From Beijerinckiaceae bacterium (GTDB taxonomy: Bacteria; Pseudomonadota; Alphaproteobacteria; Rhizobiales; Beijerinckiaceae): DNA of 7,128 nt. Made by a program: the position numbers and the translations under genes. How positions within the stretch are numbered: the stretch's first letter is position 1; each line of letters starts with the position of its first letter. The stretch is taken from contig CANHAW010000104.1 in assembly GCA_947458675.1 (NCBI GenBank), positions 1 to 7,128 of the forward strand, read 5' to 3'. The notes below the pieces were generated by a model that was not told where the DNA came from, made no database searches, and saw only the letters and a program-made list of their open reading frames with translations. Of the stretch, positions 1 through 5,655 are shown piece by piece.

Positions 1-893
1 ATCTGTTTCAATTCGAGCATCTGGTTGGCATAGGCGCGCGCCTGTCCGAGCACAGTGTCATCGAGCTTCCAGATATATTCGACATTATTGGCCGCCAGTG
101 CATTCTCCACCGCCGCTTTGTTGGCGCCGAGAATCTTCACCGTCATTTCGGCGACTTCTGCCTTGTTGGCCATCATATATTCGGATGCTTTTTTGTGGAT
201 CGTCAGCATGGTCTTGACCAGCTCCGGATCTTTTTTCACCACATCTTCGGATGTCGCGAAAATCATGTTCAGTCCGCCCATGGCCGTTCCATAGGGATAT
301 TCGACCAGCTGTCCGGCGCCCGAGGAGAGCGACAGGCCGGGGCCGGGTTCAGCCCCGACATAGGCATCGATTTCGCCGCGCACGAGCATGGCGTGCATTT
401 CGCCGAACGGCACGCGCACGGATGTGATGTCGCGCATGGTCAGACCTTCCATGCGCATGCGCTCCATGACGAAGACTTCCTGCGTCGAGCCCGGCCAGAT
501 GCCGACTTTCTTGCCGCGCAGATCCTTCACCGATTTAATGTCATTGCCGGCTTTGGCGATAATGCCCATGCCGCGATTGCAGAAACCGCCGACAACAACG
601 ACGGGCTCGCCGGCAGCGGCACCCAGAATGGCAGCAGCAATCCCGAAGCCGCCGAAATCGACCGAGCGCGTGACAACGGCATTTTTGCCGTCGGTCGGCG
701 AATCGAAGGTGATGATTTCAATCTTCAGATTGTCGGGCGCGAATTTCGAATAGAAATGCGGCGTCATGGAATGGATGAGCCGAAGCGAACCCATTTTCAC
801 TGTGCGCGGTGCCTGCGCGCGCAAAATGCCGGGCATGGCAATCGCACCAAGTCCTGCACCAGCGATGGTCAATGCATTACGACGTGTCAGCAT
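1..893 (-). CDS. ABC transporter substrate-binding protein, NitT/TauT (SsuA/NMT1-like) family, 3' end cut by window edge
   Basis: Reading the minus strand gives an unbroken frame of about 297 codons that leaves the window at base 1. The N-terminus is a Tat-like signal peptide: LTRRNAL with twin arginines, a small hydrophobic stretch, and a likely cleavage near ILRAQA (residues 24-28 from the chosen start). The mature part has the usual layout of this periplasmic family: a short first strand (VKMGSLRL), a segment on looking for a defined target (VDFGGFGIAAAILG), the KSVKDLRGKKVGIWPGST motif, and a DAYVGAEP segment in the second lobe. The family captures small anions or nitrogen and sulfur compounds such as nitrate, taurine, cyanate or pyrimidine precursors for an ABC importer; the ligand cannot be read from sequence. 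ATG at 893 is preferred because GAGGGGAG lies 6 bases upstream; an in-frame ATG at 899 would sit directly against that site. It starts 34 bp after the allophanate hydrolase C-domain gene, so it is probably in the same operon, with permease and ATPase expected further left. Confidence 0.88.
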   Translation of the reverse strand, partial: MLTRRNALTIAGAGLGAIAMPGILRAQAPRTVKMGSLRLIHSMTPHFYSKFAPDNLKIEIITFDSPTDGKNAVVTRSVDFGGFGIAAAILGAAAGEPVVVVGGFCNRGMGIIAKAGNDIKSVKDLRGKKVGIWPGSTQEVFVMERMRMEGLTMRDITSVRVPFGEMHAMLVRGEIDAYVGAEPGPGLSLSSGAGQLVEYPYGTAMGGLNMIFATSEDVVKKDPELVKTMLTIHKKASEYMMANKAEVAEMTVKILGANKAAVENALAANNVEYIWKLDDTVLGQARAYANQMLELKQ

Positions 894-927
894 GTTCATC
901 TCCCCTCAGCAAACTTCAAAACGGCTT

Positions 928-1356
928 TCACGGCGTGACATCCGCAACCAAAGCGGTGACGTAAGCGCGCCAGCCGCCAAATTCAGAAATGTCCTGGGCT
1001 CCCGCGAGCCCTTCGGGTTCGACAAGAAAACCTTTCGGCCGCGTTCCGTCGGCCAGCAGAATTGTGCCAATGCCAAGCGGCGCCGGGATGGAGGCGACGA
1101 AATCGCCAAAGCCGGCGGGCGGCAAAGCCCAGACTTCCGTTTCAATGGCGTGGCCTTCGCCCGACGCTATGCGCAAAAGGCCGGGGCGTTTGGGCGGGCC
1201 ACCCGCAAGAGCAAAAAAGCGATAGGAATTTTCAGTTTTTGCTTTGCGCGCAAAGACACCGCCGCGCGTCGTCAATTCATGATTGAGCGGCATGCCCGAG
1301 AGATGCGCGCCGACGACGACGATTTCGATTTTTTCGTCTTTTGTCGCGATATTCAT
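928..1356 (-). CDS. Stand-alone allophanate hydrolase C-terminal domain protein
   Basis: The 142-residue product matches the C-terminal domain normally fused to the amidase domain in AtzF/DUR1-type allophanate hydrolases. Visible family signatures are VGAHLSGMPLN (residues 15-25), EVWALPPAGFG (74-84), IPAPLGIGT (90-98), the GFLVEP strand (109-114) and DISEFGGWRAY near the end. In fused enzymes this domain has been proposed to decarboxylate N-carboxycarbamate after the amidase domain has released the first ammonia, and to help oligomer assembly; which role holds here is inference. The ATG overlaps the stop of the upstream amidase gene as ATGA, which points to translational coupling and equal production of the two parts. 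The two lengths added (454 + 142) come to about the 600 residues of a normal fused enzyme, so this looks like a clean split at the linker and not a truncation. It has no signal peptide or membrane segment and should be cytoplasmic. Confidence 0.88.
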   Translation of the reverse strand: MNIATKDEKIEIVVVGAHLSGMPLNHELTTRGGVFARKAKTENSYRFFALAGGPPKRPGLLRIASGEGHAIETEVWALPPAGFGDFVASIPAPLGIGTILLADGTRPKGFLVEPEGLAGAQDISEFGGWRAYVTALVADVTP

Positions 1357-2717
1357 GCCGCCTTGCTCCCTTGATGCGCGTCATATCCGCCGGTTCCGCT
1401 GAAAATCCGCGCACCCAGATCGGTCAAAGCGCGGTCATGACCGCGCGGGGCAATCAAGGTTGTGCCGGCCGGCATGCCATCGCTGCGGAAGGGTCCGGGC
1501 ACGGCGAGCGCACAGAGGTCGAGCAGATTGACGAAATTGGTGTAAGTGCCGAGCCGGCTGTTGGGGCCGATCGGATCGGCTTCAAGTTCTGCAACCTTCG
1601 GTGCAATCGGCGCCGTCGGGACAACGAGCGCATCAATATCGTCCCAGATTTTTTCACTTGTCCGCCGCAGGGCCTGCAGCTTGTAAAGTGCCTCGAACAT
1701 GTCGGTCGCGCTGAAACGATCTGCGCTTGCGATAATGTTGCGGGTGACGGGAAACAGGGCTTCTGGCTTTGCATCCATGAAGGCGCGGATGGCGGCGCGC
1801 CGCTCGGCAACCCAGGGGCCTTCATAAAGCAGTCGCGCAACGGCGAAGAAATCGCTCATGTCGATCTCGCGCATCGGCAGGCCGGCGCGCGATATCTCCG
1901 ACAAAGCCTTTTCATAGGCTTTTTCCGCCGCCCCATCGCCGAAGAAGAGACGGTCTTGCTGGCGCGGTACGCCGAGCATGCGAACTTTCCCCTCATGCGC
2001 CACAAGCGGGCGCGCATAGGGATCTTTCGTATCGAAATGCGCGACGAGATCGAAGATACGCCGCGCATCGGCGACATTGAGAGCGAAAATGGAGACGCAA
2101 TCGAGCGTCCGGCAGGCCGGCAGCACGCCACGCGTCGACAAGGCGCCAAGCGTTGGCTTCAATCCGACCAGATTGTTGAGGCCGGCGGGCACGCGGCCTG
2201 AGCCCGCTGTATCCGTGCCCAGCGAAAAGCTGACGCAGCGCCGCGCCACGGCAACAGCCGACCCCGAGCTTGAGCCGCCCGGCACGCGTTCTGGATCGAA
2301 GGGATTTTTCGGCGCGGGATAGGGCGTGCGCACGCCCACAAGCCCGGTGGCAAATTGGTCGAGATTGGTCTTGCCGATCAGAATCGCACCCGCCTCGAGA
2401 AGACGCGCGACAACGGGGGCGTGCTCTGTGGGGAGATAGGCGAAATCCGGGCAGGCGGCGGTCGTCGGCAGGCCGGCGACATCGATATTGTCTTTTACGG
2501 CGAAAGGGATGCCCCAAAGCGGTTTGGCGACCGGATCGAATGTGCCCAAAGAAAGAGCAGCCGAACGCGCCTGCGCCGCCGGGACGAGATGAAGGAAAAT
2601 GCCGGAATCATCCGCCGCTGCCAGCCGCTCATGGGCGAGCGCGATCACATGCTCGGGGCTGCCGCCCACGGCATAAAAATCATGCAGGCTGGCGATATCG
2701 AAGGAGAGTTCCGTCAT
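1353..2717 (-). CDS. atzF: Allophanate hydrolase, amidase-signature subunit
   Basis: This 454-residue amidase-signature protein should hydrolyse allophanate (urea-1-carboxylate), releasing ammonia, in the cytoplasm. The catalytic Ser-cisSer-Lys triad is visible as Lys75 (GIPFAVKDNID), Ser149 (PGGSSSGSAVA) and Ser173 (GTDTAGSGRVP). The spacing equals that recalled for AtzF (Lys91, Ser165, Ser189) with a constant offset of 16. Allophanate hydrolase-type flanks include DVAGLPTTAACP, GKTNLDQFATGLVG and RTLDCVSIFAL, which separate it from glutamyl-tRNA amidotransferase subunit A. The usual C-terminal domain is missing from this reading frame and is encoded by the next gene, which overlaps by 4 bp. 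ATG at 2717 has AGGA about 9 bases upstream. The gene follows a GntR/FCD regulator after a 177-bp gap holding a likely terminator, promoter and operator. Allophanate hydrolases serve urea carboxylase, biuret, cyanurate or guanidine routes; the upstream enzyme is not in the window. A related but different amidase substrate is possible but less likely given the matching C-domain gene. Confidence 0.93.
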   Translation of the reverse strand: MTELSFDIASLHDFYAVGGSPEHVIALAHERLAAADDSGIFLHLVPAAQARSAALSLGTFDPVAKPLWGIPFAVKDNIDVAGLPTTAACPDFAYLPTEHAPVVARLLEAGAILIGKTNLDQFATGLVGVRTPYPAPKNPFDPERVPGGSSSGSAVAVARRCVSFSLGTDTAGSGRVPAGLNNLVGLKPTLGALSTRGVLPACRTLDCVSIFALNVADARRIFDLVAHFDTKDPYARPLVAHEGKVRMLGVPRQQDRLFFGDGAAEKAYEKALSEISRAGLPMREIDMSDFFAVARLLYEGPWVAERRAAIRAFMDAKPEALFPVTRNIIASADRFSATDMFEALYKLQALRRTSEKIWDDIDALVVPTAPIAPKVAELEADPIGPNSRLGTYTNFVNLLDLCALAVPGPFRSDGMPAGTTLIAPRGHDRALTDLGARIFSGTGGYDAHQGSKAA

Positions 2718-2854
2718 GCTTGGGCGTCCTGTTCTGGATAGCCCTACGCAACGAGCGTGCCACCGCCTTTTTCATCCGGCTGGGCAAGAAAATCCTTGAA
2801 AATCAATGGTGAGAACCTTGCCCGCATTGGGCAGAGGATGGAATTGCGGCAAAA

Positions 2855-2867
2855 ATTGTATGCAGTT
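2855..2867 (-). promoter_or_regulatory. Candidate promoter -10 and overlapping GntR/FCD operator ahead of atzF
   Basis: On the minus strand TACAAT (2860-2855) matches the -10 consensus at 5 of 6 positions. It sits within an imperfect palindrome, attgta/tgcagt on the plus strand, whose half-sites agree at 4 of 6 positions. The core resembles the TTGTATACAA-type sites that I recall for several FCD-subfamily GntR regulators. A matching -35 is not clear; 17-18 bases upstream only TT or TT.A matches are present. An operator over the -10 would let the neighbouring GntR protein repress atzF. This is inference from position and similarity only. Confidence 0.3.
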
Positions 2868-2869
2868 CG

Positions 2870-2892
2870 AAAAATATGCCTAAAAATTAGGC
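2870..2892 (-). terminator. Probable intrinsic terminator after the GntR regulator gene
   Basis: Read on the minus strand, 2 bases after the regulator's TAA stop, GCCTAA-TTT-TTAGGC forms a perfect 6-bp stem with a 3-base loop, followed by ATATTTTT. A hairpin plus a run of five T is the layout of a Rho-independent terminator. The stem is short and only half GC, so it may be leaky. It implies that atzF downstream uses its own promoter. Confidence 0.5.
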
Positions 2893-2894
2893 TA

Positions 2895-3551
2895 TTATCT
2901 TTGTGCAGCAATTTGCTCCAGCGTTTCCTGCGTAATGGCGAGGTGCTGGCGCATGGCGCTGGCAGCGCCCGTCTGGTCGCCACGCAAAATGGCGGTGACG
3001 ATTTCCTCATGCTCGGCATAGGAGCGCGCGAGGCGGGCGGGTGCCTCCAGCTGGACGCCGCGATGGGGTGCGAGGCGCTCGCGCGTCATCAAAGCCAGCT
3101 GTTTGAGATAGGCATTGTTCGTCCCGTCATAGATCAAGGCATGGAAGGCCATATTGCCTTGGCGATAATCAGCGACATTGCCCTCGCGCACGCTGGTGGC
3201 CATGTCGCGATGATGGGCTTCGAGCGCGTGACGTTGGGCGGCGCTCATATCCGTGCAGCAGCGCTGGGCGCATAGCGCCTCCAGTTCGGCCATGACGTCG
3301 AACATTTCGCGCAGGCGGACAATATCGGCAGCGGCCACAAGCGGGGAGCGGTGCGGGCGCAATTCGATCAGCCCGCTGGCGGCAAGCTGGCGCAGCGCTT
3401 CGCGGATTGGCGTGCGCGAGGCGCCGAATTGCTGGCCCAGCCGCGTTTCATCAAGCGGCGTGCCGGGCGCGATCCGTTTCGAGACAATGTCCTGCGTCAG
3501 CCGGAAGACAATGGAATCGGTGCGCGTGGTTTTGCCTTGCTTCTGGGGCAT
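2895..3551 (-). CDS. GntR-family transcriptional regulator, FCD (FadR-like) subfamily
   Basis: The product from ATG 3551 is 218 residues, normal for this family. Residues 14-75 form the winged helix: SIVFRLTQDIVSKRIAPGTPLDE, then the recognition helix region FGASRTPIREALRQLAASGLIE. Residues about 80-212 form the all-helical FCD ligand-binding domain. Its expected metal-binding histidines are seen at His137 (MAFH), His181 (AEHEEI) and His203 (MRQH), while the usual aspartate position is Asn133. A longer form starting from TTG at 3605 adds 18 residues of low family likeness, overlapping a strong hairpin, so ATG 3551 is preferred even though only a weak GAGA precedes it. FCD regulators normally bind small carboxylates or related metabolites and repress neighbouring catabolic and transport genes. 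Its position between the TctC-type gene and atzF suggests control of both. The effector is unknown. Confidence 0.9.
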   Translation of the reverse strand: MPQKQGKTTRTDSIVFRLTQDIVSKRIAPGTPLDETRLGQQFGASRTPIREALRQLAASGLIELRPHRSPLVAAADIVRLREMFDVMAELEALCAQRCCTDMSAAQRHALEAHHRDMATSVREGNVADYRQGNMAFHALIYDGTNNAYLKQLALMTRERLAPHRGVQLEAPARLARSYAEHEEIVTAILRGDQTGAASAMRQHLAITQETLEQIAAQR

Positions 3552-3594
3552 GCGGTCTCGCGGAGAAAAGTCGCAAGCCCCCTTATACGCCTCC

Positions 3595-3617
3595 CGCCGG
3601 GGCAATCTACCCCGGCG
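3595..3617. repeat. GC-rich perfect inverted repeat between the TctC-type gene and the GntR gene
   Basis: The arms cgccgggg (3595-3602) and ccccggcg (3610-3617) are perfect 8-bp complements around a 7-base loop. The repeat begins 13 bp past the TctC-type stop codon on the minus strand and about 43 bp ahead of the GntR start. No T run follows on the minus strand, so it is not a canonical terminator. It could attenuate or stabilise the transcript end of the binding-protein mRNA, or be a binding site. A TATAAG element (a possible -10 for the regulator) follows at about 3580-3585 but no good -35 was found with it. Confidence 0.45.
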
Positions 3618-3630
3618 CAGGCGTGCAAGC

Positions 3631-4653
3631 TCAGCGCACCAGATCGCTGAGGCGGCGCATCAGCTCTTTGGGTGCGCCATAGAGTTCCTTCACCAGCGCC
3701 TCGAGTTCTGCGCCGGTGCGGGGCTCGACATCGAGCCTCAGCTTTTTGGCTTCGGCCAGAAATTCGGCATCTTTCATGGTCTCATCAAATGCCTTGCGCA
3801 AAATCGCCAAACGGCCTGTCACCAGATCCGGCGGGGCGATGAAGGGGCGGCCCAAGCCTTGGCCCGCATAAAGCAGTTTGATCGCCTGGCGCTCTTCCTC
3901 ATTGCGCGCGAAATCGCGGATGAAAGGCACGCCCGGCAATTCCGGGCTCGGCTCCATGCCGCCCCGAAACAGGACATGCAATTGCTTCGCCTTGATCGCG
4001 CCGGGCTTGCGCGATTCAACCGAGTCGAGGCTTTCGCACATGCCATCGACCTCGCCGCGTTCCATCGCCAGCAGCACATCGGTCGAGCCGGGGAAGCCCG
4101 AGATCAGCTTGATCTTCAGATCGAGCAGACCGGCAAGCGCTTTTGGATAATTGTAAGAGCCGCTGCCGGGGCCGACCGCGCCGAGAATAACCTCGCGCTT
4201 GCTGATATCCTCAATGCTGCGCACGGAGGCCTTGCTCGACACAAAACAGACATTGGTCTCGACCGTCGGCGTGCCGATCCATGAAAAACGCGTTGCATCG
4301 AAACGCGCAGCCGCCGAGCCGGTGAGCGGGGCGAGCGGCGCATCGCGGTTCAAAATGCCGATCACAGTGCCGTCGCGCGCTGCAGCGTTAAAAATATGAT
4401 TGCCGGCCGTAATCGAGCCCGCACCCGGCATGTTTTGCGGCACAGCTGTCGGATTGCCCGGCAATTTGCGGACAATATGGCGCGCGACAATGCGGCCCCA
4501 AGTGTCGTAACCGCCGCCGGCGCTCACGCCGATAACAACCTGCAAATTTTTGCCGGCATAAAAATCCGGCTCGCTTTGGGCCATAGCCGGCACACATGCC
4601 AGAAAAGCCGCAAGTGCCGCGGGCACCCCGCGCGAAAGCCGAGCAAAAGCCAT
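3631..4653 (-). CDS. Tripartite tricarboxylate transporter (TctC/Bug) family substrate-binding protein
   Basis: The 340-residue product has a Sec signal peptide (a hydrophobic run at residues 10-23, cleavage probably after AMA at 25) and then the Bug-family fold. It shows a first strand NLQVVIGVSAGGGYDTWGR, the conserved VPQNMPGAGSITAGNHIF segment (about residues 75-95 of the precursor), a hinge GAVGPGSGSYNYP, and the ligand-lobe motif PGSTDVLLAMERGEVDG. Bug proteins bind organic acids, amides or aromatic acids in the periplasm and pass them to a TctA/TctB membrane complex. Neither membrane subunit is in the window, so this is an orphan receptor here, as is common in the family. The start at 4653 is chosen because GGGAGGGG lies 3 bases upstream; the longer frame from 4731 adds 26 residues ahead of an already complete signal peptide. 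It lies just upstream of the GntR regulator on the same strand, 79 bp apart. Confidence 0.9.
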   Translation of the reverse strand: MAFARLSRGVPAALAAFLACVPAMAQSEPDFYAGKNLQVVIGVSAGGGYDTWGRIVARHIVRKLPGNPTAVPQNMPGAGSITAGNHIFNAAARDGTVIGILNRDAPLAPLTGSAAARFDATRFSWIGTPTVETNVCFVSSKASVRSIEDISKREVILGAVGPGSGSYNYPKALAGLLDLKIKLISGFPGSTDVLLAMERGEVDGMCESLDSVESRKPGAIKAKQLHVLFRGGMEPSPELPGVPFIRDFARNEEERQAIKLLYAGQGLGRPFIAPPDLVTGRLAILRKAFDETMKDAEFLAEAKKLRLDVEPRTGAELEALVKELYGAPKELMRRLSDLVR

Positions 4654-4676
4654 TTTCCCCTCCCGATGTATTTTTT

Positions 4677-4696
4677 TGTGGCCAAATCTGACCACA
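4677..4696. promoter_or_regulatory. Inverted repeat ahead of the TctC-type gene, candidate operator
   Basis: tgtggcc (4677-4683) and gaccaca (4690-4696) are inverted repeats agreeing at 6 of 7 positions around a 6-base spacer, 24 bp ahead of the TctC-type start codon. On the minus strand a TTGCCC at 4714-4709 stands 17 bp ahead of TCAGAT (4691-4686), a weak promoter whose -10 would lie within the repeat. It is followed by A bases, not T, so it is not a terminator for the gene. A regulator-binding site is the best guess. Confidence 0.3.
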
Positions 4697-4777
4697 GCCG
4701 GGGGGAGAGGGCAAATCACGCGATTGCGCACAGGCCTGTGAGGGCCGGTCAGGGGGAATGGTCCAAAGGGGATAAAA

Positions 4778-4854
4778 TGGTCGGAGTGAGAGGATTCGAA
4801 CCTCCGACCCCCTCGTCCCGAACGAGGTGCGCTACCAGGCTGCGCTACACTCCG
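4778..4854 (-). tRNA. tRNA-Pro, anticodon CGG
   Basis: The minus strand folds as a complete 77-nt cloverleaf. The acceptor stem is CGGAGTG with CACTCCG, discriminator A, and the 3' CCA is encoded. The anticodon stem CCTCG/CGAGG encloses loop TTCGGGA, giving anticodon CGG, which reads proline codon CCG. The T arm carries GGTTCGAATCC and the D arm carries AGCGCAGCCTGGTAGCGC. A first base C1 pairing with G72 is typical of bacterial tRNA-Pro. It lies 81 bp after the end of the repeat upstream of the TctC-type gene and is transcribed toward it. Confidence 0.97.
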
Positions 4855-4890
4855 ACATCAGGCGGAGAACCCGCCGAACTGGTGAGGCGC

Positions 4891-4919
4891 CTTATAGCGA
4901 GGGGGGCTGGGGCGGGCAA
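4891..4919 (-). promoter_or_regulatory. Candidate promoter for tRNA-Pro
   Basis: On the minus strand TTGCCC (4919-4914) and TATAAG (4896-4891) are separated by exactly 17 bp, matching the consensus at 4 of 6 and 5 of 6 positions. Transcription would begin near 4884, giving a leader of about 30 nt before the mature 5' end at 4854. The downstream stretch is GC-rich. Assignment rests on sequence match and position. Confidence 0.5.
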
Positions 4920-4982
4920 GGGAAAAGGCGGTAGCCCCCTGAGAGCCTTGGCGCAGCTTTCCATGAAGGCGCAGGAGAAAAG

Positions 4983-5011
4983 TTGCGGCCGCTCACGCAC
5001 CCCATTATGGT
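4983..5011 (+). promoter_or_regulatory. Candidate promoter for tRNA-Gln
   Basis: TTGCGG (4983-4988) and TATGGT (5006-5011) are 17 bp apart and match the consensus at 3 of 6 and 4 of 6 positions, with the TTG core intact. Transcription would start near 5018, about 34 nt before the mature tRNA-Gln 5' end. The spacing is right and the location mirrors that of the tRNA-Pro promoter, but the match is modest. Confidence 0.35.
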
Positions 5012-5051
5012 CCGCCCGCCTGCACCCAGCGATTCATCGCCAGCAGGCCGT

Positions 5052-5126
5052 TGGGGCGTCGCCAAGCGGTAAGGCAGCGGATTTTGATTCCGCCATACGG
5101 AGGTTCGAATCCTCCCGCCCCAGCCA
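5052..5126 (+). tRNA. tRNA-Gln, anticodon TTG
   Basis: The plus strand gives a complete 75-nt cloverleaf. The acceptor stem TGGGGCG pairs with CGCCCCA, discriminator G, and the CCA end is encoded. The anticodon stem GCGGA/TCCGC holds loop TTTTGAT, giving anticodon TTG for glutamine codons CAA and (by wobble) CAG. The D arm has GCCAAGCGGTAAGGC and the T arm GGAGGTTCGAATCCTCC. The U1-A72 pair is typical of bacterial tRNA-Gln. It is divergent from tRNA-Pro with 197 bp between the two genes; that gap shows nothing else beyond the two promoter candidates. Confidence 0.97.
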
Positions 5127-5130
5127 ATTC

Positions 5131-5655
5131 TCACAATCCCTGCGGCAGCGATCCTGATGTTTCGGCGAGTTTGCGTTCGGCGGCGCCGAGGAGATCGGCC
5201 ATTTGGGCGTTGAAGCGTCTGATATTGGCGTGGGCGCGTTCGAGTTCGCGTCTGTGTGATTCAATCTCGGCTTCGCATTCGGCGCGCAGGGCCTCTGCTG
5301 CCACGCGCATGGCTTCGCGCTCGGTGCGCAAGGCTTGTCTTTCGGCCTTGAGCGCTTCGATCTCATTTTGCTGCTGATGGTTTGTCTGTTCGGCCGCGCG
5401 CAATTTGTGGCGGAAATGTTCGATGCTGCGCATGGCTGCATCGGTAATGGCGCGATTGCGTGCGATCAATTCATCCACGGCGGCTGCGGCGCGGACTAGA
5501 ATCTCGAGCGATTTTTCCACCTGCGCGGGAGCCGACCATTCGCTTTGCGCCTCTGTCGAGGCAGCAATAGCGCGCGATCCGGGGGAGCTGGCCGCAAGAT
5601 TGGATTTGGAAGGCGGTACAGTGAAATCAGTCACGAGCTTTGTCCAGCGAATCAC
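5131..5655 (-). CDS. Hypothetical coiled-coil protein
   Basis: I do not recognise this gene. From GTG 5655 it would encode 174 residues. Residues about 1-45 are low in regular structure (TVPPSKSNLAASSPGSR). From about 46 to 165 the sequence is strongly helical and rich in Ala, Glu, Arg and Gln with heptad-like spacing, for example EIEALKAERQALRTEREAM and AECEAEIESHRRELERAH, so a long coiled coil is likely. There is no signal peptide or membrane segment. The start is weak: it is GTG with no purine-rich site ahead. The same frame stays open for 31 more codons, up to a TGA at 5751-5749, with a composition that looks coding (see findings). The gene converges on tRNA-Gln, its TGA stop lying only 4 bp past the tRNA's CCA. 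It stands apart from the sugar genes, which run the other way. Base composition and helix-friendly codon use argue for a real gene; function is unknown. Confidence 0.7.
   Translation of the reverse strand: MIRWTKLVTDFTVPPSKSNLAASSPGSRAIAASTEAQSEWSAPAQVEKSLEILVRAAAAVDELIARNRAITDAAMRSIEHFRHKLRAAEQTNHQQQNEIEALKAERQALRTEREAMRVAAEALRAECEAEIESHRRELERAHANIRRFNAQMADLLGAAERKLAETSGSLPQGL

Noticed and set aside
195..938. Plus-strand open frame of about 247 codons opposite the binding protein gene
   Set aside because: It is antisense to a well-supported gene, rich in His, Ala and Asp in the pattern of a reversed GC-rich frame, and shows no recognisable domain or ribosome site.
1341..2201. Plus-strand open frame of 286 codons opposite atzF
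   Set aside because: It lies antisense to the amidase, whose catalytic motifs are clear; its composition is a mirror shadow of that gene.
2698..2774. Short minus-strand frame starting ATGAAAAAG just ahead of atzF, a possible leader peptide
   Set aside because: It overlaps the atzF start in another frame, has no convincing ribosome site, and lacks a regulatory codon run or attenuator hairpin.
3253..4284. Plus-strand open frame of 343 codons spanning the GntR and TctC-type genes in antisense
   Set aside because: It crosses two convincing genes and their intergenic hairpin with no domain of its own.
4729..4740. Perfect 12-bp palindrome cacaggcctgtg between the TctC-type gene and tRNA-Pro
   Set aside because: It has no loop, no T tract and no clear link to a promoter; a 12-bp palindrome in several kilobases of GC-rich DNA is easily due to chance.
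5052..5126. tRNA-Gln as an attachment site for an integrated element that brought the sugar genes
   Set aside because: No integrase gene and no second copy of the tRNA 3' end is visible in the window, so there is no direct support.
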